Numbered from the stretch's first letter, positions 1 to 9,769 are shown. The stretch: 34,827 bases of DNA from Tritrichomonas foetus (GCA_001839685.1 MLAK01000843.1:1-34827); one strand, 5' to 3'. The notes: generated from the letters alone by a model not told the origin. Program-made: numbers and translations.

Positions 1-242
1 ATTATCCCAGAATTTGAAAATTTAAATTTGCATATCATAAAATCATGAAATGAACAAATTATATATTTATGATCCTTGTCATATGTAGAATATGATACAT
101 ATGGAAATATTATGAATACAATAATAATAAATAGNAAAATATATCAAAGTAATATATACATCGTAAAAGTGCCATAAAATGTTGCTCCATCCATATAAAT
201 ATTTTTTCGAGATGAAACATTTAACTTTCCATGGCAAATACA
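1..242. other. AT-rich spacer, possibly polymerase remnant tail
   Basis: No intact reading frame is present. On the minus strand, just past the stop of the 243-467 fragment, short stretches read like continuation of the same decayed gene but are broken by stops. One N lies at 135. The assignment to the remnant is weak. Confidence 0.3.
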
Positions 243-467
243 TTATATTATTAGTATATTTAAATTTTTATTATTATTACTTGAAAGTGCTGATGGATAT
301 AATGAATTAAAATCTCCACCTATTAAATGAGTTATTATATTATCACCCCCGCGATGTTCAAAATAAATAAGAGCAGGAGAATAAACAGGAACTGGAAATA
401 ATGAGGGTGTAGATGGAACTAGTCCCCCATCAACATCACAATTGGAAAAAAGAGGTGTAACTTCCAT
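243..467 (-). pseudogene. Possible family-B DNA polymerase fragment
   Basis: This 74-codon minus-strand frame contains GGDFNSLYPSAL, which resembles motif A of family-B DNA polymerases (a D, two residues, then SLYPS). That form is typical of the protein-primed polymerases of Maverick/Polinton elements and linear plasmids. About 12 residues upstream is an RGG, compatible with the GGR-type element that precedes motif A in that group. The rest of a polymerase, which would exceed 800 residues, is missing, and stops lie on both sides. Mavericks are abundant in trichomonads, so a dead copy is plausible. The alternative is the GDFNS motif of the endonuclease/exonuclease/phosphatase fold, which a strand-like THLIGGDFNS also fits. 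The call rests on one motif. Confidence 0.4.
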
Positions 468-552
468 ATTAGAAAGACATAGATCATTAATATCAATACG
501 TGTATTAAGACATCAATTCCAAAATCATTCATAATTGCTGAGAAGAGTTTAT

Positions 553-603
553 ATGAAATTATATCATAAATGAAATTATATCATAAATGAAAATGTATCA
601 TAA
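553..603. repeat. Three tandem copies of a 17-bp AT-rich unit
   Basis: The unit atgaaattatatcataa occurs twice exactly (553-569, 570-586) and once with two changes (587-603). A partial fourth unit follows. It lies in a gene-poor region and looks like a simple minisatellite. Confidence 0.9.
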
Positions 604-1118
604 ATGAAGATATTTCCAGATTTTACTTGTGTGTCTGATTCTGGAATGAGATAGGATATTGCTATGTTATGGTGTAAATTACATAAGTAAACTTACTTAG
701 TCACCCAATTATTGATTTATTGTATTTTTCTTTTTCGGACATGGTTTATATAAGGGAAAGTTCCTTCGTGAATATAACAAAATTCTAAGGAAAAAAAAAA
801 CACTTTTTTGAGTTTATAGTGACACCTTAGAAATGCTCAAATAAAAGCTATTTCTGATTTAAGGATTTAAGAAAATTTAATTTTGAACTATTTTTCATAC
901 ATCCTCGATAAATTTTGTATGAATTACAACATTAAGGTTTTATTAATGTATGAAAATATTTTGATGAAACAATATTCATGATTGACACAATAATCTGGAA
1001 AATATCGCGATTTGATTCGACTTTTTTCTCCACAATATTTATGTATACTTAAGACTCTATCAATTATTTCATATTATTCATATCAATTATTATCCTCAAA
1101 ATATCATATTCGTCATTT

Positions 1119-1192
1119 TACTTGGTTTCCACTAACAAACAAAATTGAGGAAATAATTGGCCGTAGTGAATTCACAAAATAGAAACCAAGTA
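1119..1192. repeat. Perfect 11-bp inverted repeat with 52-base loop
   Basis: TACTTGGTTTC at 1119-1129 is exactly the reverse complement of GAAACCAAGTA at 1182-1192. It lies about 180 bases before the eIF4E ATG. It could be a binding dyad or a hairpin if transcribed; the function is unknown. Confidence 0.7.
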
Positions 1193-1370
1193 TTCATTCA
1201 AAATATTCACCTTTTCATTCAATTACTTATTCTGACACCCTCAACCTTGGTCGACAAAATTAAAAATCTGTCAAATTGGATTTTTATTCAAAAATTACGA
1301 TATTTATTTTCAATTTTACCATGCCAACATTCGAAAGAAATTTTTCAAAAATATTCGTTTCCTAATTTCT

Positions 1371-2054
1371 ATGGCAGCTACTCCACAAACTACAGATGTT
1401 ATTGAACATGTCCTTAAAGGAAAGGCTGTTCCCGAATTTCACCAACTCAATTCAAACTGGACTTTTTATTATCTTATCCCAAATCGCCTCAACGCCGAAA
1501 GAACAGTCAACTGGAAGACTTACCTCAAAATTCTCCACGATTTCAACACATTCGAAGACTTTTGGGCCATCGTCGATTCAATTGAGCCACCCAGCAGGCT
1601 TCAAAAAGGATGCAGATATTATATCTTCAAGAAAGGCATCGAGCCACTTTGGGAAGACCCAAAAAACAATGGTGGTAAAGAAATTTCAATCGAATACCGC
1701 CTCCCCAGCTTCACAAACAACAAAGATAAGAGAGGCAAAAACAATCACGAGCAAATTGAAAAAATTCAACAACAGAAAGAAATTATGAAAAAGTGTCAGG
1801 ATAAATGGATTGACCTTTGTATGGCGGTTTTCTGTAACCATCCCAACTATTTCAAGGCCACTGACAAAATCAACGGAATTGAATACAACTGTCGTGCAGG
1901 AATCATAAAGGTTGGAATTTGGACAAAACAAATTGATGAAAAGGATTTCACTTCTATCAAAGATGACCTCCATCGTGTTATGGAATATGTTGAAGGTTCG
2001 AAAGAATGCTACCCAAAGGAAAGTGAGATCACACTCGACAGAGTTACACCATAA
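1371..2054 (+). CDS. eIF4E: Eukaryotic translation initiation factor 4E
   Basis: This is the cytosolic mRNA cap-binding protein, 227 residues, close to the usual 210-220. The family landmarks are in order. HQLNSNWTFYY (24-34) is the first strand. W48 and W94 fit the two tryptophans that stack on the cap guanine, and E95 in PLWED fits the guanine-binding acid. W65 in FEDFW fits the dorsal residue that contacts eIF4G and 4E-binding proteins. R175 and K180 fit the phosphate-binding basic residues, and W184 in GIWTKQ fits the late cap-pocket tryptophan. A charged Lys/Gln-rich segment (about 117-143) is longer than in animal eIF4E, and the C-terminal tail is short. ATG 1371 begins a sensible N-terminus. 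The stop is followed directly by AAAT, giving TAAA, the sequence known as a trichomonad 3'-end signal. Which paralogue this is cannot be told. Confidence 0.95.
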   Translation: MAATPQTTDVIEHVLKGKAVPEFHQLNSNWTFYYLIPNRLNAERTVNWKTYLKILHDFNTFEDFWAIVDSIEPPSRLQKGCRYYIFKKGIEPLWEDPKNNGGKEISIEYRLPSFTNNKDKRGKNNHEQIEKIQQQKEIMKKCQDKWIDLCMAVFCNHPNYFKATDKINGIEYNCRAGIIKVGIWTKQIDEKDFTSIKDDLHRVMEYVEGSKECYPKESEITLDRVTP

Positions 2055-2555
2055 AATGAGTTATAAAATATCTATTTCATCATATTAATCATAATAATAA
2101 ATTCTTTTGGAAAGTTTTATATATAAAAGAGAAATTGCTTCTTTGATTAATTTTATGATTGTAATATTTTCTTTTAGCATTAAAAGTTTTTTGAGATGAT
2201 TAGAATTGGAACCATCCCAAGGGGTTTTTCTTAAGTTTGCTTAATAAGTTTGTTGAATGAGATTGCTTTATATAAGATTGATTGTTTTAAATAAGATTGT
2301 ATCATGATGCTTCTTGACAAACTCATGATAACTTCATTTATGAAAGGAAAAAAAATCTGATCGATCTTTTAAAAATAGTAACAAGAATTTCTTCTGGTTT
2401 TTAATAAAGAAAATGTTAAATTAAGCATGATTTAATCTGTTCCCATGCGAGATGATCCGAAAAAGAAAGACAACAAACAAATAAATCAGAAAAAACTAAA
2501 AATTGATACATGCTTTAATTTACACAAAAAAAAAAAAAATAATAAAAAATGCCTA
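2055..2555. other. Convergent intergenic region
   Basis: This separates the 3' ends of the eIF4E gene and the minus-strand Asn/Ser-rich gene. It is AT-rich with an A-rich run near 2525-2539. I see no RNA gene or coding frame. The frame at 2503-2721 on the plus strand is a shadow of the minus-strand gene. Confidence 0.6.
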
Positions 2556-3662
2556 TTACACATCGAAGAATGGCATTAGGATTTCGCCCGGAGTATCAAC
2601 ATCTAGTTTCAATATTTTTTTCTTTATCGCCGAACTGGTAGTAACACTGTTAAAGGATCTTTTAACACCAAAGTCAAAATCAATGTCCATTTCCCTCCTC
2701 ATTCTGTGCATGCCCCTGTGATGCATATCATTGCTCATTGTTCTTGAAGGCATTCCACCCATCCTGAAGCGAACTTGCCTCTCTGTTCGAGGTTTTCTAC
2801 CGCCCATATCGAAATCGAAATCGAAGTCTCTGCTTCCCATTCCCATTTTCATGCCTCCAAAGTTCATGTCCATTGAATAATTGCCAAAACCAAAATCCAG
2901 ATTTTCCCGGCGATTTCTTTGTCTTCTGAAATCACGATCCATGTCTCTTCTTCTCATATCTTCTTCGTGTTTTCTTGCATTTCTCATTTGATTCTTGCGA
3001 TTTCCAAGACGATTTGATTGTCCTACTCTCTCATCATCACTACTGCTTGTGAAGGGTTGGTGAATGTGATTGGAGTGAAAATCAAGCTCTTCACCATCAC
3101 TGCTCGAATTGTGATGTGAAAAATTAAAGTTCATAAAATTGTTTCCACTTGCTTGTGGTTGAGATGAGTGTGGCTGTTGCAACTCTGTGGAATTTTTGTT
3201 CAAAAAGTGTTCAATTGAAAATTTCTGTGGAACGTCTTCATCATCAGAAGATGAACTATTGTTGTGATTATGCAAAAAGTACTGTATATTATTATTCATG
3301 GCTGGATATATTGAAGATGGATTTTGAGTTGGACTTGATTGCGTGCAGGTTTGAAGATTCTCGTTTCGATCGATTGTTTGATTGTTTATTTGAAAATGCT
3401 GGAATGCGTTTTGATTGGTATTGGCAAATATATGAGTGAAATTCGACTCCTCGTCATTTCGTCCGAAATTATTGGGAAACATTGATGTTTGATTTGTTGT
3501 TGTATTCATAAAAGGCTCTTGGTTTTGGAATTGATGAGAGAAAAATGGATTAATATCGGAATGAGCTCGAGTTGGTCTTCCTGCTGTCTGTGAAGAATTC
3601 AGTTGGTTTTGCATCATTTGAAGCATTTCTCCGAGTTGTCGAATCGGATCATGATTCGACAT
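2556..3662 (-). CDS. Low-complexity Asn/Ser-rich protein with acidic serine clusters
   Basis: A 368-residue protein of unknown family. The open frame extends eight codons further to a TTG at 3686, but the first ATG is at 3662 (protein start MSNHDPIRQL), which I chose. The N-terminal half is rich in Asn, Gln, Ser and His and predicted disordered. Three acidic serine clusters follow each other: SSSSDDEDV, SSSDGEEL and SSSDDERV. All are good casein-kinase-2-type sites. The C-terminal half is Arg/Asp/Met/Gly/Phe-rich with alternating DFDFDFD tracts and RR-rich stretches, ending in a more ordered tail (ILKLDVDTPGEILMPFFDV). No enzyme motif or membrane segment is present. The composition suggests a scaffold or nucleic-acid-associated protein, but that is inference. 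Confidence 0.75.
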   Translation of the reverse strand: MSNHDPIRQLGEMLQMMQNQLNSSQTAGRPTRAHSDINPFFSHQFQNQEPFMNTTTNQTSMFPNNFGRNDEESNFTHIFANTNQNAFQHFQINNQTIDRNENLQTCTQSSPTQNPSSIYPAMNNNIQYFLHNHNNSSSSDDEDVPQKFSIEHFLNKNSTELQQPHSSQPQASGNNFMNFNFSHHNSSSDGEELDFHSNHIHQPFTSSSDDERVGQSNRLGNRKNQMRNARKHEEDMRRRDMDRDFRRQRNRRENLDFGFGNYSMDMNFGGMKMGMGSRDFDFDFDMGGRKPRTERQVRFRMGGMPSRTMSNDMHHRGMHRMRREMDIDFDFGVKRSFNSVTTSSAIKKKILKLDVDTPGEILMPFFDV

Positions 3663-4451
3663 GAAAATAGAATTTAGGATAATCAAATTTCAAAGAAAAT
3701 CAAAAAAAATTGAATGAAATTTCTTTTATGATATTTTTCATATGACTGTATTTGATGTGTCAAATATTATTACATAAGGAATATGGTTATATTTTTTGAG
3801 TCTAATAATGCCTTTATGAACAAGATTGAAAGAAACAATATTTTTTTATCTTGATATTTAATATATCATTTTTATTCCTATGCTTAGATTGTTTCTACAA
3901 ATCTTTCCAACAGTTAATTCATGTGAAATAGAATTTCTTTCATGAGCAAACTATATTTTTCTGAGATAACAATGAAACTTTAAGACAAGTAATGCTCAAC
4001 CGAATAAAAAAAAACAATGTTTTTGACAATGTCAAACTTTTAATAACTTTTTCCTAATTTATATGGTCTTTAATTCTATGACATAGTCCAGATATAAATG
4101 GAAACAATTCATGCCAAAAATTATCTATGTGATAGTTGTTACTGGTATCAAAATCACTACAAAGAAATTCATTATTCGTAATCTAAGCATTTCCTCAAAA
4201 TGAGTATTTTCATTTATCTCGAATTCATTCTATTCAAAATATTCATCTGCTTCGTTATTTTTAAAATAATTGTTGATTGAAATTTCCATGATCTAGATTA
4301 AAAGAAAAACATACAGTTATTGAGAGAATCACCAATCTGTTGAAAACATGAAAAAATCATCTTATTATGTCATTTTTAATTTTTGAATGTAATTTGACAA
4401 ACAACAGGTAAAAAATTGTATAAATAATTTCACCTCTCAACATCAAATTTG
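3663..4451. other. Divergent intergenic region between two unknown genes
   Basis: A 789-base AT-rich spacer that must hold the promoters of the minus-strand gene starting at 3662 and the plus-strand gene starting at 4452. TCACCT at 4430-4435, 20 bases before the plus-strand ATG, is one base off the trichomonad initiator pattern. I found no coding frame or RNA gene. Confidence 0.55.
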
Positions 4452-7400
4452 ATGAATCAAGAATCACTTGATTTTCTTGAAAATGAAAGTAATCAGATAC
4501 TTGAAGAGGAAATAAATGACGAAACATTAAAAAGGAGTCTTTTCACTGCATTAACATCAACATTTTCTGAGTCATTCGATATCACAATTCCAATATGCTT
4601 ATCAGCTTTTGTCCAAGCTCTCAACGAAACACCGACAATGACAAATAAAATGGATACAAATCAAATAGAAAAACTCTCTAATATAATGAAAATAATGTTT
4701 ACAACATTTGCTGGAACATATGGAATAATTAATTTTCAAAAAGATGATAACATCTATAAATTAACATATTCTGGTGCTATACTAGAGATATTTTTATTTG
4801 CATTAAAAAGTCATTTTAAAATGATAACTAATATTCTCCAAGACTTGTCAAATTCGCTAATGATTTATCGAACAAATCGAAATCTTGATCAATTTCTGAT
4901 TGTGTGTTATTCAATTCTTAAGAAAAAGTATTTAATGCAATCTGAAGCCATTATATGCGACTGTGAATCACCCAATCTGGAAAAAATATTCAAACTGCCA
5001 TTAATAAGAGCTGATGTTGATATATTTTGTGATAAACTAACAAGTATAATTACAATAGCCGATAGAATAAGAATGGGCATTGATACAATCCAATCTACAG
5101 CACAGGATGAAATTTTATTAAATCAAATTATCTTAGAAACCAATAATTTATCACTTCAGTACTCTAATGTTTTTCTTGATCTCAGTCATAAGATTAGATC
5201 ATTGTATATTCCATCTTATAGCGAGACACCCTTTTCTATTTTCCAGCAAATATGTTATAAACCTATTTTGATGATTACAAAAATTGTATTTGGATATGTA
5301 GAATCGACAGTTTTCCATCAAACTAATATTTTAAATGAACATATCACTGTAATCGAAAAATATGTAAACTGTCTATTTTCGCTTCTTTATTCAAAAGATA
5401 AAATAGCCCGCTATAAATGTGATTATCATAAAGAAAAAGGAAATTTGATGGACAAATATCAAATCATTCAAAAAAGTGCTTCTGAAATTCTTACAATCAT
5501 TAATTTCTTAACAGCGAATTGTAATTGTCATTTTGTATCATTTTATAAAGATTTCTTAGGTGATTCTTATGAAAAATTATATAGTGACATAATCTCATTG
5601 AATAAGCCAATTGAAAGTTTATTAAAAGGCGTCGAAACTGATGAAAAATTCATTTTATATTCAAGTCTAACTCCTGAGATCCTTTTAAAGTATGATGATC
5701 ACACCAATAATGTTCACCTTCATGAAACTATAATTGATTTAATTAAAATAATTGAGAATTTTCATGAGAGTTTACGTAAATTTGATTTATTTGTTTGCAA
5801 TCAGATTTTAGAAAAAGACATTTATCCGAAAATTCAGGATTTCTGCATGAATGTACTTCAATCAAAAATAATGAGTTGTAATAATCATTCTAATAAGCTA
5901 AAATATTTACATACAGCAGATAAAATCCAATTTACAATGGAACAATTAATTGAATCCTTTGAAATCTTGAAAAATGATGAACAAAACAAGAATAAAGAAA
6001 TCAGGAAATTTCATTGTGATTTGTTAACCAATGAACTAATTCTTTCTTTATGCAGTTCTGATTTTCATTTTCAACAATTAGATATTTTTGATATGGTTTT
6101 TGATCGACTATTGACTCATCTTAATTCTCTTTTTCCACTTTTAACACCATTTCTCACAGAAATCACTCAAATTTTACTAAATAATAATCAAAATTCATTT
6201 GAAAAGGCTCATCAAACAATACAGAATCTGATTTTACATGTTTATGAAATTATATATCCGATTGATTCATCAAATTTTCCAATGATATTGCAAAGTTTTG
6301 ATGAACTTCAAATTTTATTTTCTTCAATAATTCATCTACTTCAATCGTATAATAAAAATAATGATGTTAATAATTTTTGTAATGCGGAATCAATGCTTAA
6401 ATCTATTATATTAATATTAGAAAGTTTACCAAAATTAATAAAGGATTTACTCTCAATAAAGCTTCTTTTGAGTTGTCAACTTTTTTCTTCTCTAGCTCAT
6501 AATGGAGTTCATTTATTAAATATTTTGTCCAAATTGAGACCTGCATCATATGCAATTAAAATTCAAATTCCTGTTGCAAAACTCGAAACAGTATCGAAAA
6601 AATTTAGTGATGAAATCGAAAAGAATCAATTAATTTGGACCTATGATAATACTTTTTATTTGGCAATGAAAACTTCTTTAGCAACTATTATTTCTGATTC
6701 CAAATATATTTTTGATGAAATATCTAACTTTATTGAATTTCCATATTATCAAAAGGTCATTACAAATGATGTTCTCCTTTATAAAAACCTAGTTCAAAAA
6801 TTTGATTTTTTCGAAGCTCAAGAATTTTTTTTCAATCCCTTAAAATTATCCTTTCCCGATTTTTTGATTGTTTATCCATTCTTGGTTTTTCATCTAATGG
6901 AAATTACACCAATTATTGGAAAGCTTGTTGATTCAATGAAAACCAATCAAATGAAAGTATCATATCATTCTTTTATTTTATCGCAAAAAGTTTCTCATCT
7001 AATACCTTTTTTTGACTTCATTCATGCAGAGGAAATTAGTGGATCTACGAGTCATCTTCAAAAATTAGCTACGCTTTTGATTCATTTTGGTGCTTTGTTT
7101 TCCATTGTATGTGACATGGATTCGAAATTAATTGTTATTATACAAAAAATTGTTCCCTTATTAAAAAGAAATATGGAAATATCTAAAAGCATGACTGATG
7201 AGCTTATTTCTTCTTTAAAATACAAGTCAATGAATGATTCAAGTAGCAATACTTCTTCTGTTTATATTGAAAGTATCAATCCAGAAAGATTAAATCTATT
7301 ACCATCAATATTAGTCACCCCATCAATCCCTGAATTAGCTAAAAATGATCACATAAACTACAATAATGATTCATCTCAAATAGCAGAAAATAATGATGAG

Positions 7401-8465
7401 ATTAACAACGAGAATGAAAATCAGAATAAAACTGATCAAGGATCTGTCAATAACGATATGAGAAAAGAAGTGAATGATGAAGATTTTGAATTTAATAAAA
7501 ATAAAGAATACTTTATTAGCAATTTTGGGAAACAAAATGATTTAGATTCGAAATACCAGAGTGAAACTAAATTTCAAATTCATGATAGACACAATTCTGA
7601 TAAGACTATTGATGATTTATCTGATGTTATTTCAAATAATCCAATGATAAAGGCATCAGATATTCTTAAACCAGAAAAATTTGGTTCAAGTTTAATTGGT
7701 CTTCCTTCTCCTTCCCAACACTATAATGATTGCGATTTTACTGAAGATTTTAAAAATGATGCTGAAAACAATTCATTCAGTGTAAATAACACTGAAAAAA
7801 CAATAATTACAGATCATGAAAATAATATAAATCCGATTTTTGGAATTGGAAATGTGGCTAAAAAGATGAAAAAATCACAAACAGTAATAATTAAACCAGA
7901 AAACATCAATCCTATTTTTGGCTCCAGATCTTTTGGACAAAATACAACTCTCTTCCAAAATGAAAATGAAGATTCCAGTGAGTCTGATTCATGCAATGAC
8001 TCCGATGATGAAGATGAAGATTCAAATAAATCACCATTTGCCAAATTTTTAAAACAGCCAACAGAAGTTCCAGCATTTTTCAATCTCAATGATCAAAACC
8101 GTTCCAAATCATTTACAGCAACAGTAAATTCTCCACTTGGTTTAGCTTTTGTAAGACCACCATCATATTCAGTCATTTCTGAATCTGAAAGTGAATCAAA
8201 TGATTCAACAAGTGAAGAAGATGGTTTACCACCACCAGCTCCATTTGCTGAGTCTTCATTTGCTTTAAATACAACTAATCCAAAAATTGCAAATATTTTC
8301 CATTATATTTCAGCTTTACGTCGAGAAATCAGTACAATCGATTCGAATCTGCAGAACATCAAAAACAAAGTTGGTGATAGGAAAATACATGCAAAAAATA
8401 TATTAGATATCGCTTTAAGAATTGACACAACTATTTCTAATATCATTAATGTATCAAATAAGTAA
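4452..8465 (+). CDS. Large helical protein of unknown function with acidic tail
   Basis: A 1337-residue protein. The open frame begins one codon earlier at a TTG; the first ATG is 4452. Residues 1 to about 915 are almost entirely helical, Leu/Ile-rich and evenly hydrophobic, without transmembrane segments, as in helical-repeat or rod-like scaffolds. Residues about 920-1275 are Asn/Ser/Asp/Glu-rich and disordered. This part has a repeated NINPIFG motif (near 1125 and 1151), two acidic serine blocks (around SSESDS and SESESES) and a proline motif LPPPAPF. Residues about 1280-1337 look like a final coiled coil. I do not recognise the family. The overall design (helical body, phosphorylatable linker with short motifs, C-terminal coil) fits a cytoskeletal or trafficking scaffold, which is inference only. 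The stop reads TAAAA. Confidence 0.85.
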   Translation: MNQESLDFLENESNQILEEEINDETLKRSLFTALTSTFSESFDITIPICLSAFVQALNETPTMTNKMDTNQIEKLSNIMKIMFTTFAGTYGIINFQKDDNIYKLTYSGAILEIFLFALKSHFKMITNILQDLSNSLMIYRTNRNLDQFLIVCYSILKKKYLMQSEAIICDCESPNLEKIFKLPLIRADVDIFCDKLTSIITIADRIRMGIDTIQSTAQDEILLNQIILETNNLSLQYSNVFLDLSHKIRSLYIPSYSETPFSIFQQICYKPILMITKIVFGYVESTVFHQTNILNEHITVIEKYVNCLFSLLYSKDKIARYKCDYHKEKGNLMDKYQIIQKSASEILTIINFLTANCNCHFVSFYKDFLGDSYEKLYSDIISLNKPIESLLKGVETDEKFILYSSLTPEILLKYDDHTNNVHLHETIIDLIKIIENFHESLRKFDLFVCNQILEKDIYPKIQDFCMNVLQSKIMSCNNHSNKLKYLHTADKIQFTMEQLIESFEILKNDEQNKNKEIRKFHCDLLTNELILSLCSSDFHFQQLDIFDMVFDRLLTHLNSLFPLLTPFLTEITQILLNNNQNSFEKAHQTIQNLILHVYEIIYPIDSSNFPMILQSFDELQILFSSIIHLLQSYNKNNDVNNFCNAESMLKSIILILESLPKLIKDLLSIKLLLSCQLFSSLAHNGVHLLNILSKLRPASYAIKIQIPVAKLETVSKKFSDEIEKNQLIWTYDNTFYLAMKTSLATIISDSKYIFDEISNFIEFPYYQKVITNDVLLYKNLVQKFDFFEAQEFFFNPLKLSFPDFLIVYPFLVFHLMEITPIIGKLVDSMKTNQMKVSYHSFILSQKVSHLIPFFDFIHAEEISGSTSHLQKLATLLIHFGALFSIVCDMDSKLIVIIQKIVPLLKRNMEISKSMTDELISSLKYKSMNDSSSNTSSVYIESINPERLNLLPSILVTPSIPELAKNDHINYNNDSSQIAENNDEINNENENQNKTDQGSVNNDMRKEVNDEDFEFNKNKEYFISNFGKQNDLDSKYQSETKFQIHDRHNSDKTIDDLSDVISNNPMIKASDILKPEKFGSSLIGLPSPSQHYNDCDFTEDFKNDAENNSFSVNNTEKTIITDHENNINPIFGIGNVAKKMKKSQTVIIKPENINPIFGSRSFGQNTTLFQNENEDSSESDSCNDSDDEDEDSNKSPFAKFLKQPTEVPAFFNLNDQNRSKSFTATVNSPLGLAFVRPPSYSVISESESESNDSTSEEDGLPPPAPFAESSFALNTTNPKIANIFHYISALRREISTIDSNLQNIKNKVGDRKIHAKNILDIALRIDTTISNIINVSNK

Positions 8466-8738
8466 AAAAAAAATGTAGTTTCAAACCCTTTTTAATGTTT
8501 CTTATAAATCATTATTTATGTTAAATCTATTGATGACGATTTTAGTAACAAATAAGTCTCTCTGAAGACACTCGAAAAATGTGATTTGTTTTTTCCACAT
8601 CCTCTTCCTCCTTATGATTGATTTAATATTTTTTAAACAACAGGACATAAATGAATAGTTTTATCAAGAAAGAAAAAGGTTTAATATCCATAACAAAATT
8701 AAAAAATTCGAGAATTAAATAAACGAATTGGATTGGCT

Positions 8739-9422
8739 TCAAGACGCCCCAATTTTGCGATAAAGTTTTTGTTGTTGTTCCATTTGTTGTTGATTGAATT
8801 TTGCTTCTTTCCTTCTTTTCAACTCCATAAAACGACTGTGTTCAACAGAAAATTGTCTGTCTTTCAGGCAAAACCATTTGTCGTCAGGCGGTCTTGTCCA
8901 TTCTTTATACACGCGATCCATTTCGTTTGCAATATGTTCAGTTCTTCGTTTCAATTCTTTTCTGGCTGATTCAAAAGCGTCAAAAGTCATTAAATCGTTT
9001 TCGTAAGGAGTGAAACAGTCGTTTATGCGTCCTGTGCTTTTAGGAACAGGAATGTGCTCCTTAGATACAATTCCTGTTCCACGAAGACTTCTGATACATT
9101 GATAAAACTCGTCTGGCTCAATTCCGGCCCCCTCTCCTTCCCAATAAGAAAGGGGACCACGAAAATCGGATTGTTTTGGCGCGTATACGTTTAATATTGT
9201 TGTTTTTGTGTATGTTTGTGTGTCGGCTTTCGTGTTCGGTTTTCGTCGAATGTTATCATCGCATATTGAGTTTGGCGGTTTTTGTCCATGGCATTTATAC
9301 CATTCAAGTCTGTCTTTTTCTAATCTTCTTTGCTTTAATCCGTACATTTGAACAATTAAGAAGGTTTTGGTGATTCCAAAAATTTTCTTAACGTCTTTTT
9401 TACACCACTTTTTTCTTTTCAT
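8739..9422 (-). CDS. Unknown basic protein, C-terminal coiled coil
   Basis: A 227-residue protein of unknown family, with clearly higher GC than the flanking DNA, which supports real coding. ATG 9422 is used. The N-terminus is Lys-rich (MKRKKWCKKDVKK). The middle is Trp/Tyr-bearing and Pro-containing (PLSYWEGEGAGIEPDEFYQC). The C-terminal third is charged and helical, ending in a Gln-rich stretch (NQQQMEQQQKLYRK) likely to form a coiled coil. No catalytic motif, signal peptide or membrane segment was seen. It is divergent from the gene at 9770 (347-base spacer) and convergent with the 4452 gene (273 bases). A structural protein is possible but unproven. Confidence 0.75.
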   Translation of the reverse strand: MKRKKWCKKDVKKIFGITKTFLIVQMYGLKQRRLEKDRLEWYKCHGQKPPNSICDDNIRRKPNTKADTQTYTKTTILNVYAPKQSDFRGPLSYWEGEGAGIEPDEFYQCIRSLRGTGIVSKEHIPVPKSTGRINDCFTPYENDLMTFDAFESARKELKRRTEHIANEMDRVYKEWTRPPDDKWFCLKDRQFSVEHSRFMELKRRKEAKFNQQQMEQQQKLYRKIGAS

Positions 9423-9769
9423 AGTTCTAACAAGTAAAATTTAACACATTTTGTGATTTAAAATTGTAATAATCAATTATGGACCATTTATATATTGAAT
9501 TATGAAAATTCAATACTAATGGTGCCATGTTCTGAATTCTAAAAAAATACATATTATTGTGTATCTTATTGAGTATTTTTTTATTATTGACTATTTTAAA
9601 TTTTATTTTTTCTAATTGATATTTTAAGAATAAAAAGCTATAAGTCTGAATGTTATATTCGTCTCCTGTCAGTATACTCAACATTTTTTTATCTCTCTCA
9701 AAACTTTTTCAAAATTTTTAAAATTTTCCTGATTTCATTTCACTTTTCTTTTTTGTAGCGAACATTCCA
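9423..9769. other. Divergent spacer with initiator-like motifs
   Basis: A 347-base AT-rich spacer between two higher-GC genes. A minus-strand open frame (9427-9684) exists, but its composition is that of random AT-rich DNA and it almost abuts the next gene's start, so it is not called. Initiator-like TCATTT (9735) and TCACTT (9740) precede the plus-strand ATG at 9770. Confidence 0.5.
9740..9745 (+). promoter_or_regulatory. Initiator-like element
   Basis: TCACTT matches the trichomonad initiator TCA-Py-(T/A). It lies about 28 bases before the ATG at 9770, slightly further than the usual 5-20. An overlapping second match, TCATTT, begins at 9735. Confidence 0.35.

Larger units (their letters stand above)
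468..1370. other. Intergenic region upstream of the eIF4E gene
   Basis: About 900 bases without a credible gene. It holds the 17-bp repeat at 553-603 and an 11-bp inverted repeat at 1119-1192. The open frame at 1157-1405 begins at a non-ATG codon, has AT-driven composition and overlaps the eIF4E start in another frame, so it is not called. No clear TCA-Py-(T/A) initiator was found in the last 20 bases before the eIF4E ATG. Confidence 0.6.

Noticed and set aside
1129..1145. ACTAACAAAC resembling the trichomonad 3' splice motif
   Set aside because: The CACAG end is missing and no GTATGT-type donor was found at a suitable distance; eIF4E is complete without an intron.
1157..1405. 82-codon plus-strand frame before eIF4E
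   Set aside because: It starts at a non-ATG codon, has random AT-rich composition and overlaps the eIF4E start out of frame.
4449..4451. TTG start one codon before ATG 4452
   Set aside because: A regular ATG follows at once, so the TTG is not needed.
9427..9684. 85-codon minus-strand frame in the divergent spacer
   Set aside because: Its composition matches translated random AT-rich DNA and it fills the promoter region of two better genes.
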